Source of the DNA: Candidatus Hydrogenedentota bacterium
GTDB lineage: Bacteria > Hydrogenedentota > Hydrogenedentia > Hydrogenedentales > CAITNO01
DNA: 22,062 nt
Direction of reading: 5' to 3'
NCBI GenBank assembly: GCA_903822375.1
Contig: CAIJOU010000886.1
Span: forward strand, 1-22,062
The position numbers were made by a program, and so were the translations under genes. The notes beneath the pieces were generated by a model. That model saw only the letters and a program-made list of their open reading frames with translations, was not told where the DNA came from and made no database searches. Positions 19,879 to 22,062 of the stretch are shown piece after piece (position 1 is the first letter of the stretch; each line of letters begins with the position of its first letter).

Positions 19879-22062
19879 TTACTCCAAGCCCGGTCCCGCG
19901 ATGCGTTCACCGCGCTGCTGCTTTGCCTGTTCCTCGGGGAAGAAGGTTCCGTAGAACAGCGCGTTTGCGTCGATCCACGTGACTAGGCGGTCCAGTTCGT
20001 CGGCGCCGAGTTTTACATCGTGATGGCCCGCCAGCAGCATCTTAATTAACGGGCTGCCCTTGGCTCCGAAGAATCCCGGTTGCGCCAACGGTTCACTGTT
20101 GCCGTCCGGGAAGTCGCCGCGTCCCCAGGCTGAATAGGAGACCCGCTCTATCAGCGTGTTGTAGGAGGTGGTGTAGCGGCCGGCCGGTTCGCCGGTGAGC
20201 ACGATGGCTGTGCCGGTGGGACCCGCCGGCTTGGCACCGGAGTGGCAACGGACACAGTGGTTGTCCAGCACGGGCTGCACGAGCATGGGATAGCTGAGCG
20301 GGTTGGACCCGTCGGGGCCGGGCATGATGGTCGACGGGGGGCGCTGTGTCGCCAGCGGCGTGGTGTTCTTGACGGCGGGCGCGCTCAGACGCGGCTCGTG
20401 GCAGCCCACGCACGAGGCGGCTTCACCGGGCTGGAGGTAACTCACGCTGCGCATCACCTGGGCCGCCTGTCCGAGGTCGTCGAGCGCCTGGAACGACAGG
20501 GCGATGCCGGCGGGTGCGCGGAAGCAGGCGGAGCCGTCGGCTTCCACGGGCACGGTGCCCAGCACCTGTTTGCCGGGCGACGCATTTGCGGCGCCCACGG
20601 TGGGGTTGTTCGCGCCGGAGGTTGCCTTGGGAAGCACCTGCACGATGCGCAGCCGCCTGATGGTGCCGGGTTCCACGCCGGGATTACTGTCGTACACGTT
20701 TTGCAGGAAATAGGTGCCTTCCTTCGCCGCGTTCGCATCGCGCAGGGTCGGCAGTTCGGGCGCCTTGTCGCGCGGGCGCAGGGGGATGGGCCAGGCGCTG
20801 GCGATGTTCAGGTCGCGGTAGACTAGTTCGCGGTTGCCGAAGGCATCCGCGAAGTACAGGCCGAAGATGTTCGCGGCGTTGTTCTTGGGTTCGCCGACCA
20901 GCGGGTCATAGCTGAAGGCCGCCAGGAAATACTTTTCCGACAACGGCCAGGGACTGCGGAAGCATTGTCCCGGCCAGCGGTCCATGTCGGGCGTGCGGTT
21001 GGGCGGTTCGGTCCCCACCGCCGAGCGCCACTGCGGCTGCAGCAGCGATTCGCTCTCGGGGAAGGGCGTGTCGGGAGTGAGGCGCGTGACGGACGCGGGG
21101 CCGTCCACGCCCTTGGTCGGGTCGACGAGGATGATGGAGCCGGCCGTCATGCCGTGGTGCGGCGCGGCGGTGGCCATGACCCGCTGGGAGCCGGGGACGG
21201 CGCGCGCTTCCCAGATGCCCACGGGATTGAAGGTGTTGTTTCCATAGAATGCGGCGGGCGCGGTCCCGTCGGGACGCGCCGACCAGAGCTGTTCATAGAA
21301 GACGGCGTTGCGGTCCACATAGTCCCAGCGCGTGTAGATGAGGCGTCCGTCGTTGAGCACGGACGGATCCCATTCCTGCGTCTCGTGGTAGGACACGGTA
21401 TGGATGTTGGTGCCGTCCGGGTTCATCAGGGTCAGCGTGTACACCTCGCAGCCCGGCGTGCCGCAGCGGTGCCATCCGCCGCGCCGCGTGGAGATGAAAA
21501 CGATCTGGCCGTTGGGCAGTTCCTTGGATGCAAAGTCGTCAAAGGCGCCGTCGGTCAGTTCGCGCACGCCGGTGCCGTCGGCGGCCATGTCGTAGAGATG
21601 GTAATAGTAGCCATGCTGGCCCTTGAAGGTGTCCTGCGGCGGCGCATCGACGGCGCAGAAGGAAACCAGCACGCGGGTGCCGTCGTGGGTCAGTTCGGGG
21701 TGCATAAAGCTTCCCTGCGGGAAGGCGCCGGCTGCAAGCGGCCGAACCTGCATCGACTCGCCGGGACGGTCCAGCACGAAGACGCCGCCGCCCGGCCGCG
21801 CGTAGCGGCCGTAGTACTGCGTCAGCTGGTGGCTGAACATGCCCGGGGCCTGTTTCACAAAGAGCAACGGGCCGGTTTGGGACAGGGGATTGGCGAAGAC
21901 CAGTCCGCGGCGCGCCTCGTGCACGCGTTGCCACAGCGCTTCCCAGCGGGAATCCTCCGGATTCGTCTGTGCGGCTTGCAGCGCGTCGAAATCCTTGCGC
22001 AGTGTGGCCCAGGCATTCACCGCACCGTCCAGTGCGACACCCGAAGACTGCAGGTCCGCGAT
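19879..22062 (-). CDS. HzsA-related protein with two CxxCH haem motifs (5' partial)
   Basis: The frame is open to the right edge (728 codons seen), so the true start is outside; a GTG at 22020 is only the first possible start inside the window. The sequence matches proteins related to the hydrazine synthase alpha subunit middle domain: STRRGGWHRCGTPGCEVYTL, MNPDGTNIHTVSYHETQEWD, PSVLNDGRLIYTRWDYVDR, LFFGLYFADAFGNRE-type propeller strands and the late LPKATSG region. Two haem c sites follow, CVGCH (20398-20412) and CVRCH (20242-20256), then a C-terminal LDRLVTWIDANALFYGT, typical of this family. Members are exported, beta-propeller-bearing multihaem or dihaem proteins common in Planctomycetota; hydrazine synthesis is not implied, because the other Hzs subunits are absent here. 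The window gives no signal peptide because the N-terminus is missing. It is the upstream partner of the FAD oxidoreductase. Confidence 0.85.
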   Translation of the reverse strand: MADLQSSGVALDGAVNAWATLRKDFDALQAAQTNPEDSRWEALWQRVHEARRGLVFANPLSQTGPLLFVKQAPGMFSHQLTQYYGRYARPGGGVFVLDRPGESMQVRPLAAGAFPQGSFMHPELTHDGTRVLVSFCAVDAPPQDTFKGQHGYYYHLYDMAADGTGVRELTDGAFDDFASKELPNGQIVFISTRRGGWHRCGTPGCEVYTLTLMNPDGTNIHTVSYHETQEWDPSVLNDGRLIYTRWDYVDRNAVFYEQLWSARPDGTAPAAFYGNNTFNPVGIWEARAVPGSQRVMATAAPHHGMTAGSIILVDPTKGVDGPASVTRLTPDTPFPESESLLQPQWRSAVGTEPPNRTPDMDRWPGQCFRSPWPLSEKYFLAAFSYDPLVGEPKNNAANIFGLYFADAFGNRELVYRDLNIASAWPIPLRPRDKAPELPTLRDANAAKEGTYFLQNVYDSNPGVEPGTIRRLRIVQVLPKATSGANNPTVGAANASPGKQVLGTVPVEADGSACFRAPAGIALSFQALDDLGQAAQVMRSVSYLQPGEAASCVGCHEPRLSAPAVKNTTPLATQRPPSTIMPGPDGSNPLSYPMLVQPVLDNHCVRCHSGAKPAGPTGTAIVLTGEPAGRYTTSYNTLIERVSYSAWGRGDFPDGNSEPLAQPGFFGAKGSPLIKMLLAGHHDVKLGADELDRLVTWIDANALFYGTFFPEEQAKQQRGERIAGPGLE

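Noticed and set aside
19879..22062. Hydrazine synthase and thus anammox metabolism
   Set aside because: Only the broad HzsA-related fold is recognisable. No other subunit or anammox gene is present here, and such proteins are common in non-anammox bacteria.
1..22062. Mobile element, prophage, CRISPR or defence island
   Set aside because: No transposase, integrase, spaced direct repeats, terminal inverted repeats with target duplication, nucleases or toxin-antitoxin motifs were seen; all recognised genes encode exported enzymes or surface proteins.

Overview
The window is about 22 kb of GC-rich bacterial chromosome, densely packed with genes for exported proteins. The gene content points to the Planctomycetota/Lentisphaerota/Hydrogenedentota type of bacterium: a DUF1549/DUF1553 protein, a DUF1501 protein, tandem pre-peptidase C-terminal (PPC) domains, an HzsA-related protein with CxxCH haem motifs, a type IV prepilin-like protein with a near H-X9-DG tail, and divergent CAZymes. 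A FadL-type porin shows a Gram-negative outer membrane. The genus cannot be fixed from sequence alone. I found no tRNA, rRNA, CRISPR array, transposase, integrase or phage gene.

Layout. (1) 1-1010, minus: a FadL/OMPP1-type outer-membrane porin whose 3' end lies outside the window. (2) 1349-3049, plus: a PHP-type metallohydrolase with a C-terminal membrane-sorting tail. (3) 3051-8291, minus: a three-gene operon, read as DUF1549/DUF1553, then DUF1501 (Tat-exported), then a PPC-domain protein. Its DUF1549 part lacks the usual CxxCH segment. (4) 8292-8925: a 0.6 kb spacer full of hairpins. (5) 8926-13466: a divergent pair, GH78 alpha-L-rhamnosidase (minus) and GH28-type lipoprotein (plus), around a shared control region with back-to-back promoters and a central inverted repeat. 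(6) 13614-15385, plus: the prepilin-like gene overlaps a predicted beta-propeller protein by ATGA. A strong promoter with a palindrome in its spacer drives them. (7) 15404-16753, minus: a Tat-exported (alpha/alpha)6-barrel glycosidase of GH63/MGH1 type. (8) 17046-18172, plus: a Tat-exported calcineurin-like phosphoesterase followed by a 42-codon small ORF with a strong ribosome binding site. (9) 18214-22062, minus: an HzsA-related dihaem protein, cut by the right edge, and a FAD-dependent oxidoreductase in one transcription unit.

How the genes may work together. GH78 and GH28 together suggest cell-envelope degradation of rhamnose- and uronate-containing polysaccharide such as rhamnogalacturonan. 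The third glycosidase, the FAD oxidoreductase, the phosphoesterase and the prepilin/propeller pair fit a wider surface glycan-use theme, but that is inference. The DUF1501/DUF1549-DUF1553/PPC operon belongs to families of unknown biochemical role that are strongly expanded in Planctomycetota-like bacteria. Nothing here is a defence or mobile system. The points most worth following are the DUF1549 protein without its haem motif, the GH28 protein that lost two of four catalytic motifs, the prepilin-propeller pair with its operator-like promoter, and the small ORF at 18044-18172.
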